Below, piece by piece: positions 15,567 to 27,300 of a DNA stretch of 64,000 nt. A program made the position numbers and the translations under genes. Source of the stretch: Chrysaora quinquecirrha (Eukaryota; Cnidaria; Scyphozoa; Semaeostomeae; Pelagiidae); the NCBI GenBank assembly GCA_014526335.1, contig JACTAT010000110.1:186001-250000 (forward strand), read 5' to 3'. The notes beneath the pieces were generated by a model. The model was not told the DNA's origin, did not search any database, and saw only the letters and a program-made list of their open reading frames with translations. Every line of letters begins with the position of its first letter. The first letter of the stretch is position 1.

Positions 15567-16660
15567 TATTAGATCAAAGAAACCTTAGAGGTATGTCATG
15601 GAGAGTATAAGATATCCAGGGTTCTTGCGACACTAAGTTGCTAGCAAGATAAGCTATCAGACCAAATCTACAGATTTGATTGGTTGATCTAATCCTCCCA
15701 CTTCTGCGCTCTCTAGATTTTGCCATGGAATTTGGCTTCACAGGCTGGTCTCATTGGGAATGGTGAAATGGTGGTCCAATTCCCGATTCCCATTGCTCTT
15801 CCGCTTTCGAAAGAGAAACTTAAAAGTGCTAAAGGCTTGAAAATTAGTTCATTCCGCAAACGTTAATGCAATAGCTAAATAAGCCCAAGTTGAAGTTTTC
15901 TTTTCCACGTATTTCCTTTCCTATTCGAAAGACAGGCTCTAGAAAAAAGATAACATTAGTTACCTGGTGGCTCCAGAAAAAGGGGCTCAGTCTTACCCTC
16001 TCTAGAATTTTTTCATGAAAATGATATCCGGAAAAACGGCAGTTCTCCATATGAAAAATATATTGAGTACCTCCCCCCCCGGGGCCCAAGGCTTGTGCAT
16101 TCTACAATTTTAATGTGATAAAAATAAAAAGCTCATGTTAAAAGGAACACTGTTCACTGCCTTTACCCTCTGATGTGTGTTCACTTAACGTTCAAATAGA
16201 AGCAGCAACATATAGATTCTGTGTTTGTTCTTTAAAAATTTATTCATTATTATTCAACATGGATTAGTAATCTAATAGAAATAGCGATAGAAAATTCCCC
16301 AAAACAAGATATATTACTGTATATACTATATTCCTGTATAATACCATTTTCGCAAAGATTACACAACATTTATACAGGATACACAGAAAATTTAGTGCTA
16401 GAAAATTCCCCATACAAGATATACTGTATACCATTTGCAATAATTACACAACATATATAAAAGATACACAGAAGATTATGCAATATTTTAAACCCATTTG
16501 TGTTTGTAGACTCCAGGTTGCAATTCAGATTAAATAAAAGTGGAAAAATTTAAACAGCATTTTTGTTCAGCAGTGATTCTAGATTAAACTGCTATGTTAG
16601 CATTGTTTTCTTTGCCTTCTGTAAGCACAGATTTGCAGGTTAAAGCAAGAAAGCCCATTT
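15567..16660. other. Gene-free flank downstream of copine
   Basis: No gene recognised. 15840-16085 is a dispersed repeat that ends in a C/G-run (GGTACTCAATATATTTTTC next to CCCCCCCCGGGG), a type repeated elsewhere in the window. 16250-16480 has two diverged copies of an AT-rich segment with TAGAAAATTCCCCA and ACAAGATAT. The copine 3' UTR probably lies here; a TTTATT (AATAAA on the minus strand) at about 16239 is a possible poly(A) signal. Confidence 0.5.
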
Positions 16661-16665
16661 ATAGA

Positions 16666-18471
16666 TTAACTCCCAGCTGGCATAGATTTGGTTGGCTTGA
16701 TACCATGTTTTTTCATGTAACCGCATAACTGCTCCGGGATTTCAGCAAGAACTTCCTTTGCTAAAGCATCACCAGACACAATGTCATGACGGAGAAAATC
16801 CCTGAATGGCACAAACTGAACAATGTCCCTTTCTGCAAATTGCCCTCTTGAAGACAATCTTTGCTCATCCCCATCCAGCTCAACCATAGCATCAAATCTT
16901 GCTTGTCCAACCCCAACAATGATAATAGAAATTGGCAGGTAGGATGCTAGTACAACTGCTCGTTTGGTTTGGTCAATATCTGATATTTCACCATCTGTAA
17001 GAATCAAAAGAACGTAGTATTTCTTCCCAGGATTCATTTTATCTGCCTGTGTTGCAAGCATAGCTGTTTGGTTGATTACAGGAGCAAAATTTGTCGGACC
17101 AAAGAGTTTGACATTCTGTATTGCTGCAAAGTATGCTTGTATAACCCCATCAATGCCAAAGCAGTTTGGGTCTTGTGTGCCATTCAAAGGAAACATATGA
17201 GACACAGAAAAACTAGGTGGAATTTTAGCACCAAAACCAAAAGCTGGGAATATCTTGTCACTGTCATAGTCCTGGCAGACTCTCCCTACAGATTCCAATG
17301 CCTTGGCATAATCATTCAACCCATAAGGGTTTCTAAAATGAAGTGATGAAGGCAAGGCTGGGTCGCCATTTGATGCTGTGAAGTCTACAGCCACTGTGAA
17401 GCACAATTCAGTGCCAGCATGGATAAAATCAAGAAATGAAGGGTGGCTTTCAATTTTAAAATTGATAACATCAAGAAATCCGGAATTTTTGTAGCTTTTC
17501 TTTTTTGCTTTCTTTTTCGGGTTAATTAGTTCTTTGGAATAATTTGGGTTAGCTTTCAGCTCATTCAAACTAAAGAACATTTCACCAATCAAATCATGAC
17601 TGCCATCACTGTCCCAATCAAAACACTCCAATTTAATGATACGGTCATGGTCTCCATTGCACAAGGTGACAACAGGAAGGGTGAACTGCTTCCAAGTGGG
17701 GTTTAGTGTGTTCTTTATAATCTCTGTTTTATGAACAGCAGTGTAAGAATTGTCTTCATTGCATTTGTAGAAAACAAGAAATGGATCAGAAAGACCAAAG
17801 AAGTCTTTCTTGTCTAGTTTTCTGCCCTTTACATGCAAAGTTAAGACTTCTTTACAAGTGCTCATCTCCTCAGCTGTGATCAGTATCTTGCCAGCGTTAC
17901 CCCCCTTCTCTGATTTTAATTCTTTCTCGTATTTGCCACAGTTTTCACCCATGATACTACCAAGGGTTGTCTCAGTTCTGCCAAGAAAATCATGCTGGTT
18001 GAGTTTTGCAGACGAGGAATCAACATCATAAACCTCAAATTTTAGCTTTTGGTATTCCTCAAAGCGATAATCTACCAGAATAGATTTCGTGAAATCAGGA
18101 TTCAGATTGTTGTCGATGACTTCGGTTCGTCCGATTTCCCTCCATGTTTTCGACGAAGCTGTTCTCGTCTCGAGAAAGACAACGACCATCGGGTCTGACT
18201 TTGAAAGGACATCACAATCTTTCAAATTTCGGCATGAAATGTTGAGAATTACCTTCGAAGAAATTGTTGTGGGAATGTTAGGCCCAATGGGTTGCATACC
18301 TTGGTAGCTGGGAGGCAATGGCGGTGCTTGAGGTTGCTGGGGAAGTGCATTATTTGACACCGGGTACGGAGGTGATGGAGCTGATGACATAGACATATTA
18401 GGCCTATTTGCATCGCTTCCCTGGCTGGATACAGCAGTTTGAATTGACTGTTGAATAACCTGTCCATACAT
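16666..18471 (-). CDS. Copine, intronless
   Basis: A calcium-dependent phospholipid-binding protein: in this family two C2 domains bind membranes and a von Willebrand A-like domain binds partners. Starting at the ATG at 18471 (MYGQVIQQS) it has 601 aa. The open frame continues upstream only through non-ATG codons. A Pro/Gln-rich leader fills residues 1-65. C2A is about 70-200 (SKSDPMVVV, DNNLNPDF, VYDVDS). C2B is about 205-345 (GLSDPFLV, KNTLNPTW, FDWDSDGSHDLIGE). The copine/vWA domain is about 360-590, with the metal-site motif DFTASNGDP, the NPYGLNDYAKAL and FGFGAKIP stretches, LILTDGEISD and the ending EIPEQLCGYM. The calcium-binding acidic residues and metal-site motif look intact. Most animal copines are about 550 aa and are encoded by many exons. 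The lack of any intron here suggests a retrocopy that kept its frame. The copine subtype is not assigned. Confidence 0.95.
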   Translation of the reverse strand: MYGQVIQQSIQTAVSSQGSDANRPNMSMSSAPSPPYPVSNNALPQQPQAPPLPPSYQGMQPIGPNIPTTISSKVILNISCRNLKDCDVLSKSDPMVVVFLETRTASSKTWREIGRTEVIDNNLNPDFTKSILVDYRFEEYQKLKFEVYDVDSSSAKLNQHDFLGRTETTLGSIMGENCGKYEKELKSEKGGNAGKILITAEEMSTCKEVLTLHVKGRKLDKKDFFGLSDPFLVFYKCNEDNSYTAVHKTEIIKNTLNPTWKQFTLPVVTLCNGDHDRIIKLECFDWDSDGSHDLIGEMFFSLNELKANPNYSKELINPKKKAKKKSYKNSGFLDVINFKIESHPSFLDFIHAGTELCFTVAVDFTASNGDPALPSSLHFRNPYGLNDYAKALESVGRVCQDYDSDKIFPAFGFGAKIPPSFSVSHMFPLNGTQDPNCFGIDGVIQAYFAAIQNVKLFGPTNFAPVINQTAMLATQADKMNPGKKYYVLLILTDGEISDIDQTKRAVVLASYLPISIIIVGVGQARFDAMVELDGDEQRLSSRGQFAERDIVQFVPFRDFLRHDIVSGDALAKEVLAEIPEQLCGYMKKHGIKPTKSMPAGS

Positions 18472-19600
18472 TTTTCGACTTTGTTTTATTTCACCAAGAT
18501 TTTTTCTTCTTTGCACAATCAAAAAGCAAAAGCAAGAACTTCTTCTTTTCAACAAAATATAACCGTGAGTAAAAAAGCAAAAGGCTACCGCCCAAACTTC
18601 ATATCATTCGACATGAGTCAAGTCAACTCAGTGAGTGACCCTGACCCAAACGGAAGTAAATAGACAACAGGCTAGACGTGACGTCATAAATGCCCATCGC
18701 CCATGCCCAAGATTTTAAGACTTTTTCCCAAAGACAGGGAAGCGTGCGACGAGAACCAAACGGTGCTAAAATTTTCACTCATCATCACACTCCGTCACAA
18801 TTTCCCAAACACATTCTTATCATGTGAGGGTACCTTCTTTACGTTCTTCGGTTCTGATGGGGTTCTGATTCAGCACACTTACTCTGAAGTATCGAAAATC
18901 GGGGGGAGAGGGATGGGAATAATCGGGGGGGGTTGGAAATATTGTTAAAATTTAATAAACGGGGAGGTTGGAATAAACAGGGAGGTTGGAAAATACAAAA
19001 CCAGTTGCTTTAGCATAACAGAAACTCTAATGTTCCTACGATATCGTACGATAGCATAGCAAATGAATGCTATTTTACAATATAGCAATAAAAAGGTATT
19101 ATATGCTGAGTTAACTCGTAGGACAGCAAAAAAACTTATTTTAATCAAATGTTAATTTATTAATTTAGCAAATTATGTTCAACTAATAAAAGTGGGGGTT
19201 GGAATAAGAGCGGGGGGTGGAAAATTTCAAAAATTAACAAGCGGGGGGACGATTATTCGGTACTCCAAAGTACTATTTTTCATGTGAGCATTCCTTGCTT
19301 TCCCATGAAGGTGCACAAGACGTTTATTTATATCAAACTTTTTGGTATAAACTTTTCGCTTACTTTTCCATCGATTCCAGAGTATTTATAGCAAGACTGC
19401 TGTTGAATTTTAATCTAGTTTTATTGTTGTCAGTTTCGAAAATGTCCTTTTCGACAACTTCTGTACTTTGTGGTAGTGCAGTTATCTGCAGCATAAATAA
19501 GTAAGGCGAGATCCTTGTATTTTGAAGGGCTGTTATCGCTTTCCAAAATCTACCACCTTTGCATTTTCCCATCCACCGTTGACCATTCTTGACAACATCG
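18472..19600. other. Gene-free, G-run-rich repeat flank
   Basis: From 18900 to 19270 the sequence holds repeated GGGGGTTGGAATAA-like phrases. Their reverse complement (TTCCAACCCCCCGCTCTTATT) recurs at 20980-21060, so these may be the two arms of a larger element enclosing the hAT remnants between them. The 5' flank of copine is at 18472-18700. No other gene seen. Confidence 0.45.
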
Positions 19601-19627
19601 TCGATAAGCAGTGATCTTCACTGACGA

Positions 19628-20398
19628 TCAAATTCTAGTTGAAGGCTGGTGTCCGATGAGTCGAGGGAGCTGTCTTCTGAGTACTTCTTCTGCTAATTGC
19701 GCGGCTTTTTCACTGACGATGACGAGAAACCTCGGACACACATCTTGTCTTCCATTACTTTGGGCACAGGATTTGAAAAATCGATATAACTCATTGACTG
19801 GCGAACTGCTGCAGCTTGACGATACCAATCTCAGCATCTCGTCAGTCGTCAAGAGTGTTTTCACGTGGTTGCATTTTCTTATTTGCCTCGCTTGCCATGA
19901 TTCCTGGAAAACCGTTTCAAGGGTGCGCCAGTTTCATTGAAAATTCTTTGAGTTGCGTTCAAAAAATGTTTGCAAACATTCTGCCAACTCTTTCCACCGC
20001 AGACAACAAACAGTACAACTTGAAGGAATCTTACTGGAACATTATATTCAACCTAGTCAGATGACCCAGCACAAACAACACGAACTCTATATCGTTGTCT
20101 TTATGTATGGAGACCTGTCTGCTTGGGGGAGACTTTGTTTCTACTATAGGCTCTGAAGTGAAGAACAATAGTAAGGCAGCCGAGCAACTGCTCCAGAATG
20201 TGGGAAAAACATTAGGTCAAAGAGAAGCCAACGCGTTTTGTATGGTTTTAAAATCTTGTGAGGCTGGCATTGGACAAAATGCTGAAATTTCTCATATCTC
20301 TTTTGCCTATTTGGAGAGTTCTTGAAGTACTTGTATACGTCATAAACCATTTGTTCTGCCCTTTTCAAAAAGCATTCACAGGCGTGACTTACAACCAA
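19628..20398 (-). pseudogene. Degraded hAT/ZMYM-type transposase fragments
   Basis: On the minus strand, 20398-20144 encodes KRYEKFQHFVQCQPHKILKP followed by YKTRWLLFD. This matches the F..FV...PHK.LK...TRWL core found in hAT-type, zinc-finger MYM-like transposases. A second frame at 19864-19628 may belong to the same protein, but frameshifts separate them. No intact catalytic domain is present. Confidence 0.55.
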
Positions 20399-20472
20399 GT
20401 GTAAATGAAAAGAATGGCAAAAAACTCTAGGACATGGAGGTTAAGTACTCTCAGGTGCCTAATTGCCATCCC

Positions 20473-20975
20473 CCAGTACCGTCGAGAGGGAGGGGTAGGG
20501 GGGGTAAAAGGTCCGGGGCCCGGGCCCCGGGCCCGCAAAATTATGGATCATAACATTTTGTTATTGCCCTAAAATTTTATTGACTCAGGACAGGCTGACA
20601 GACCTCGCAGTATTGAGCATCGAGAGCAAAATTGCAAGAACTATTGACTTTAATGACATTATTAACGATTTTGCAAACATGAAAGCGCGAAAAGTGTTAT
20701 TTTGAGAGTTTGAAACTTTGTTCCTAATATTTCATTTTTATTTTACTAACACAAAACGATGCTAATTACTCACCAATACTGTCTTTTCAATAACCTTGCG
20801 TGAAACACTCAAATTATTTTTCATGATACATATTTTAAAAGGGCGTTTCCCTCATTTTCCGAGAGTTTAGAGGGCGTGGTCACAAAAAATTTTCTCGGGG
20901 GCTTCGCCCCAAGCTCCCTTTAGGGCCCGCCCCTCCGGATAACTCCAGGGCCCGAGCTGGCTCTCGACGGCCCTG
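20473..20975 (+). mobile_element. hAT-type element with transposase tail remnant
   Basis: The ends are CAGTACCGTCGAGAG and (inverted right end) CAGGGCCGTCGAGAG, flanked by an 8-bp duplication CCATCCCC at 20465-20472 and 20976-20983. On the plus strand, 20580-20705 encodes LTDLAVLSIESKIA and DFNDIINDFANMKARK then stop. This is the carboxy end of a hAT dimerisation domain. The element is an internally deleted copy. Confidence 0.75.
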
Positions 20976-21329
20976 CCATCCCCCCACTAATTAATTTCTT
21001 GAAAAAATTCCAACCCCCCGCTCTTATTAGGAACCCCCCCCCCCCGCTTATCAAGATTCACATCAATTTTAACTTGTTTCACTTTGACCTTCTTTCTATG
21101 AAATTTCACTTGTACACTCTACTGTCGATTAACGCTATGGATTGCCTAGCCTATAAGAACTATAGGGCCAGTCGCTCTGCATTCCTTACAAAGTTGTTCC
21201 TTATGAAAAAATGTAGTACAACGAAATCAGAAATGACCAAAACAACTTTCATGCAATATTAATTACAATTACAATAAACAGCTTCATGAAATAATAAATT
21301 TTTATCAAAAAACAAATAAAATTTCTTAA

Positions 21330-24300
21330 TTATCTCTTGTCTTCAACAATTATAGTTTCTGCAGGGTAACCATCAAGTTCGACAAAAATGTATCTGAAAT
21401 CAAATTGCCCTCTTGATTTCTGCAGAGAATAGAAATACATTATTTAGCTAACGCTGTATGAAACTTATGCCAGACCTGATATTCTTAAAGCTAGTCCTAA
21501 TAATGCACGTTAGATACCCGGGGGGGGGGGGTCACTTGACCTTCCGATATACGGGGACATGCCGCCAGAAAATTGCAAAAGTCACCCTGTCCTGGAGTCA
21601 AATTATAACAAAAGATACCCTGTCTGAATTACACAACATTGATCTTCAAAACGAATTCTTTCTCTCTACATGAAACTGATAGGCTTATTTTGAAACTGTT
21701 TACATCAAAAGAAAAAAAGCATTGGTTGTCTCATCTGGAATTTTCGACTAATTCTACTGGCCAACCCGCTATACCCTATGATTTAATTGCTGTTCAAAAC
21801 ACACAAGGTAACAATCCAGTTTCACTTTTTTGATTGGTATTTCGGTCAATATTCAACCTTAGACCCCATTTACACGAGAGAAAACGCCTTCCGTTTACAC
21901 GGGATCTCTTGGATCCGTACCTGCTCTGGATCTGTTCAGAAGTAGAGCCAGCTCGTCTCCGGCTCTGTTTAGATCCCGTGTAAAAGATCTGAATCGGATC
22001 CGAACTGGTACGTACTCGAAACGTGGCTAAAAGCGAATGAATTAAGCCTACGAGTACACATCAATTTCCAAGAGAAATCGAATTTTCTGTTTTAATCCTC
22101 CAAGTACTTTTACCTTGTATTAGGTAATTTTGTTTTACAAATACGTTGGATTCAGATGAGCTGATTTGAGGTTTAACTTGGGATTCGAAGGGCTAAACCA
22201 TGTGACCAAGCTAGCTCATCTCATAGAAACAGGTTCAAAGATCAGGCTCATATAGAACAGATTAAAAAATCGCAAAAAATATATACCTCTCTAGTGTCGA
22301 CATGAACTGTCGCTTTTCTTTTGCTTCCAGAAATGTAGAATTTTACTCTCATGTAATTCACACCATCTACAATGTATTCTTGATGACTGAAAACCGAGTA
22401 TACAATTTCAGGCATTTGATGCTTATTTTGTAAATTAATCTTGTAGTTTTGTTGTCATGTAGTTTAAGTTGTAGACCATGTATTCTATGCTCATGAAAGC
22501 GTCGAATTATGAAAAAGATATATTCATTCTTGGCCAAGGTCCGCATCCTCCGTAATCAGCCTCTTCTTTTGCCAAACGCCACCAACAATACATAAAAAAT
22601 CTCGCTCAATTTTTGCTGCTGCTGAGGGAGGGGTAGCAAAACGTAGCAAACGTTCTAGTAAACAAGCGTACCAAAAATGTGCTCTGGACTAAGTAGTCTT
22701 CAGGTACTTTTAAAAATTTCTTATTTTGGTTCGTTTTAATGCCTCTTTATGTTGGTAAATTAAAATTATTTAGCAAAACGTTTCTTAAAGACAGAAACTG
22801 TTGTTTCGTTTTGCTTTTTTTCGCCTTACCAAATACGCTTTTATGGAACGAAAATTTGGCGGCCGAATGGAGCTAAAACCATAAAACGTTGGGTTAATTA
22901 GTGATCCTGTTCAAATTCTAGCCAACATCACCCAGCATGATGTGGGCTGAGTGATCCAAAAAGGTAACCAAACGCTGCAAACATTTTGCTAACATGAATA
23001 TTGATTCTTGTTATTTTTACCTCATTTTGAGAAGGCGGCAATTTCTAGCATTCGCAGCATATTTAGGACTTCTATGTGATATCCAGGCAAGGGATCCCTT
23101 AAAGTCATTTTAGAAGGACGGCGCAGTGAGGTGGCTTGTCATCGATCTCGACAGTCACCCATCCAGACTTTGACCTCACCCGGCCAAGCTGGACTTCAGT
23201 AGCCTAACGGAATCTTCTCGGCCTCTCACCTTCCATCCTGTTGCATAATGCTGGGTACCTTTTGCTGGGAGGTCTGTTTGAAAGGCATTCCTTAGAAGCA
23301 TTTCCAAGCATCAATTGCAGGAGAAATTAAAATCTAACTTTAGTCGATAATTACCTGACATGTCTGCGTCTTCCACGAGAAGTTTCTTCACCATACGCTT
23401 TCATTGGTAATCCAATTGCCTCCTGAACCTTAAACGAAAAGATTAACGAATCTTAACCATCTTTGTACACCCTACGAAGTCTTTCCATATAGCTATGATG
23501 AATGGACAGATATCTTCATCCCAAAGATCATTTCCTTGCAAAAACAACCCAAAGTACAGCAGACACCTTTTTACGACGTTAGTTACATTGGTCCCACAGG
23601 TGCCCGTAATATACCACTGTAAAACCCTGTTCAATCGCTCTCAACATTGTATTATGTATGGCAATGTCCAGCTATGTTCAGGAATGTTAGGGAAGAGGTT
23701 TCAAAGCACACTCAAATATCGCTTACACTGAAAATTATTTAGGGCGTATTTTTTGGTCACGTTCCGTTTTCAGCAGACGCCTTCTTTTACGTATTTTTTT
23801 GGATATCTTTGGGTATTTTACGAATCTTCTCTTAGATTTCGAAACGTATTTTTTGGTACCGTCTTCTGAAAACGGCAGGTTTGGCAGGCCTTAGAAACAT
23901 TCTGTCCCCGAAGCCGGAAGGTTTCGCAGACATCGCAAGGAATCTCATTCTGAATGTTAAATAGTAATTTCATAGTTAATTTCAAACCTTTAGAGATGAT
24001 GTAGTCTTATAAAAAGGCTGTTCATGTTGAAAATAATGCTGCATAAGATAATTTAGAACGGAATGTCCACTCAGTTGGTCTATCGGTCTATCTACTCACC
24101 TCTGTGTCACAGTTCACAACGAAGAATGCGCTCACTATCACATTTGAAATGTTTTTTAAATTTCGCGGGCAACCCTTAATGAATCATCGGTATCCCTTAA
24201 AAACGGCGCATGCTCAAACAAATTTCACAAGTGTGGCAACCAAGGAAAAGAACGCCTTGTTCAATCTGCCTACGATTTTCGGCAGCCGTGTTTTTTTTGG

Positions 24301-27300
24301 TAGACGAAACTTTTCCCTGCCAAGTCTACAGTTTTCAAAATTTGGAGAGTCTGCCAAAAACAGAAATTTACCAAAAAAATACGCCCTTACTGTTTTTATT
24401 TTTCGATAAACAAGACTGAACACCATCGACAGCTTCAGCAGTGTAAAATACGCTTCTACGAAAATAATACCCAGAATTACCTTCAAGTATCCTTAAATTA
24501 AAGAAACGGATAGAAATAGCCGCCAGCCATCTTTCTTTGCTGAAGCTTCTGTTAATCAGAAAATCTGGGGGTATCTAAGCCTAGTTTTGGACGGGGATGT
24601 GCCATTTCAGTCCAAAATTTGGACCCATAATTCCGCCCACGTCCAAACAATTGTGACCCATAATTCCGCAAACCTGATAAAAATTGTGAGCCATAATTCC
24701 GCAAACATGATGAATGTTATGCCCAACATTTCGCAAGGCAAAGAACATTTTCAGATAACAAAATCATCTGATGAAGAGCAAGTAACGTTTAAAGGCAACC
24801 TTGCTGATAGTCCAAAGAGTTATTAGTTCGGACTGCACATTTTGTGAATGCTAAGCTTAATTCTGCAAAAATTTTCCAGATTAGTACCCATAATTCTGCA
24901 TGTTTACTCAAATGGTACCCATAATTCCACACATACTTCTAAAAACGATATTGATAATTCCGCACTTTTCAGAAAAAAGGTACTCTAAATAATGGCATGT
25001 CCCCGTACCACCAAAACTGTTAAGTTACCCCCCCCCCCAAACAGATGCATGATCTTGGGTTGTGCATGAAAAATTGTCCATGAAAATGTTGGCGACAAAC
25101 AACGTACAGTTACAATGATTGTAATTTCTACTATATCTATATATTCATACAAAAAATGCGTGTCATTAAATCTAAAAAGAAGTGGATGAATATCTTACAG
25201 ATTGATTATCTTTCACTATCTTTAGAGCTTTCGTATAGACAGAATTTGGACTGAAACTAAACAGCAATTCACTCACAACATACCAAATAAGCACACCTAG
25301 AAGAAGAATTTAATTCATTGAAACAGAAATGGTTACAAAGGCGGACTGGCAGCGAATCTCGAGGGCTGCTATTTCCAGTAAAAGGGGCCTGTGTTTACTA
25401 TTTATAGCAAATTTGTTGTTAGTTGCGGCTTGTCTCTCTATAAAACAAAACATCTATTCTTTTCCATATTTTCTTGCTTCCATATTGTCTTGCTTCTATA
25501 TTTCCAGTTCTCTACGGATTGATAAGGACCCTGTAACATGAAGGCCCGGGTTGCAATTGCAGCCCAGCATCCCTGCCAGTCTGCCCATCGCATATTGGGT
25601 GCTCTGTACCGGTGTACAGGGTAGCTGTCACCCTCCATGAAAGAGGATTGATTTATTTCAATGAGGGGTACTTCGGGGTTTGCGGTATTGCGGTATCGGG
25701 GGTAAGATATGCGCGGTATTTCGGTATTGAAGGAAAAACCTGGCGGTATTGCGGTATTGAAATTTCACAGCGCGGCATTCGGTATTTTACGAACCTTGAA
25801 AGGAGAAGCTAAGAGCCATAGCAGAAGAAAAAACCATAGTCAATGAAAAAACTTAAGAGTTACCAGACATCAATACAAGAAATGAAGTCGAAATGAGGAG
25901 AAGGTTAATGTATTGAATTGTGAAATCCAACCAGTATAATTGTTTTGGCGCACAGAACCGGCCAAAGATATGACTTTTTCGATAGTAATTTGTGATATAT
26001 TTCTGTTTACTTCATGACTTTAGATTTCTGTTCCACGACGATACATTTGGTTGCGTTTGGTTAGTTTATTTTAACATTTTTTCGCGCGATTTTACATTTT
26101 CGTTGCGCGATTTTGCATTTTGGTTCCAGGACTTAACATCGATGCAGTAGGCTTGAAATGTGAAAAAGTGAGTGACGTTTTTGACTGACACTGTTTGCAG
26201 TGATAGAAGACATATAATAACAAGTTAAGCAATACACGGGACCAATTTTTAACCAAAATTTTCTAAAATTTTCAGAGCTCTCAATGTTGTGTCTTGAGTT
26301 TTACCCTGGGTTCTTGAGTTTATAATTACGCTCTTATTAAGTTCTTTCCTCCTCTTTGACTGTTTCATCTCTGCCAAAACGAGGATATTCTTTCATTTTA
26401 TCCAAAATAGGGCGTTTCCCGGCACACTAAAGGGCGTTTCCCGGCATTCTAGAGGGCGTGGTCCCAAAAATTTTTCTGGTGGCTAACCCCCAGACCCCCA
26501 AATTTCGCTCGCTTTGCTCGCTAGTCCAGCTTAACATGACCTAACTACGGATCTGGAGGGAGAAATGGGACAAATGTATTAAAGATGGATTCAAATTCTT
26601 ATACACTGGTGTTCTGTGTCATAATCACATTAACAATACTGATATTTTAGTTTTCAGCAATTTGCGGTATTTTGCAATTTTTTCGTGCGATATTCGGGAT
26701 TCGGCGATTTTTTGGCCCGGTATTGCGGTATTGGGACACCCTTGTTTAAAGTACCCCTCTTAAGACGAGTAGAAATGAATACTGATTGAAAAGCATTGGC
26801 ACTAAAGTATTGGTTGCTCAGTTTATTGAAAATTTCGTCTTTTTTACTCGAAATGTTACATTAAAGTTAAAGTCAGATTCCTTGATAGTCTCTGATCCAG
26901 TACTAGAAATTCCTTAAGTTTTTGCTTATCTGAGTTTTTGCTTTCTTATTTATAAAGCAATTTCCTACAAAAAATGTGTGTAGCACAATTAAAACAAGGG
27001 GCTAATTTTAGAGTGCAGTGGACTTGACTTGCCCAAGTAATCTTTTAAAGAGGTGGTGTGGCCAAGTGGTCAAGGCGTTCAGCTCACAATCGCAAAGTCG
27101 TGGATTCTAATCTCGTCGGGACCACTTCCACAAGCCTACAGTCAACTCAGCTGTCCATCCTTCCGAGGCCGGTAAATGAGTACCCAGGGTATTTTTTCTA
27201 GAATATCAGTCTGGGGGCACAAGCTGCAGGTCCACATCAGCTGTATAGCTGCCAGAATCCCTAACCTGCATTAACAAATAAAGATTGTTTGCTTGCATTA

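Noticed and set aside
18472..18555. Upstream extension of copine (about 28 codons)
   Set aside because: It has no ATG; the extension depends on a TTG start, unlikely in an animal gene. The ATG at 18471 is used.
25851..25945. Possible missing TIMM21 helix exon on the minus strand (hydrophobic stretch before a GTAACT donor, right phase)
   Set aside because: No AG acceptor at a sensible place, poor match to TIM21, and it lies inside a repeat element.
27051..27127. tRNA gene
   Set aside because: The boxes are tRNA-like, but the anticodon stem does not pair and a SINE tail follows.
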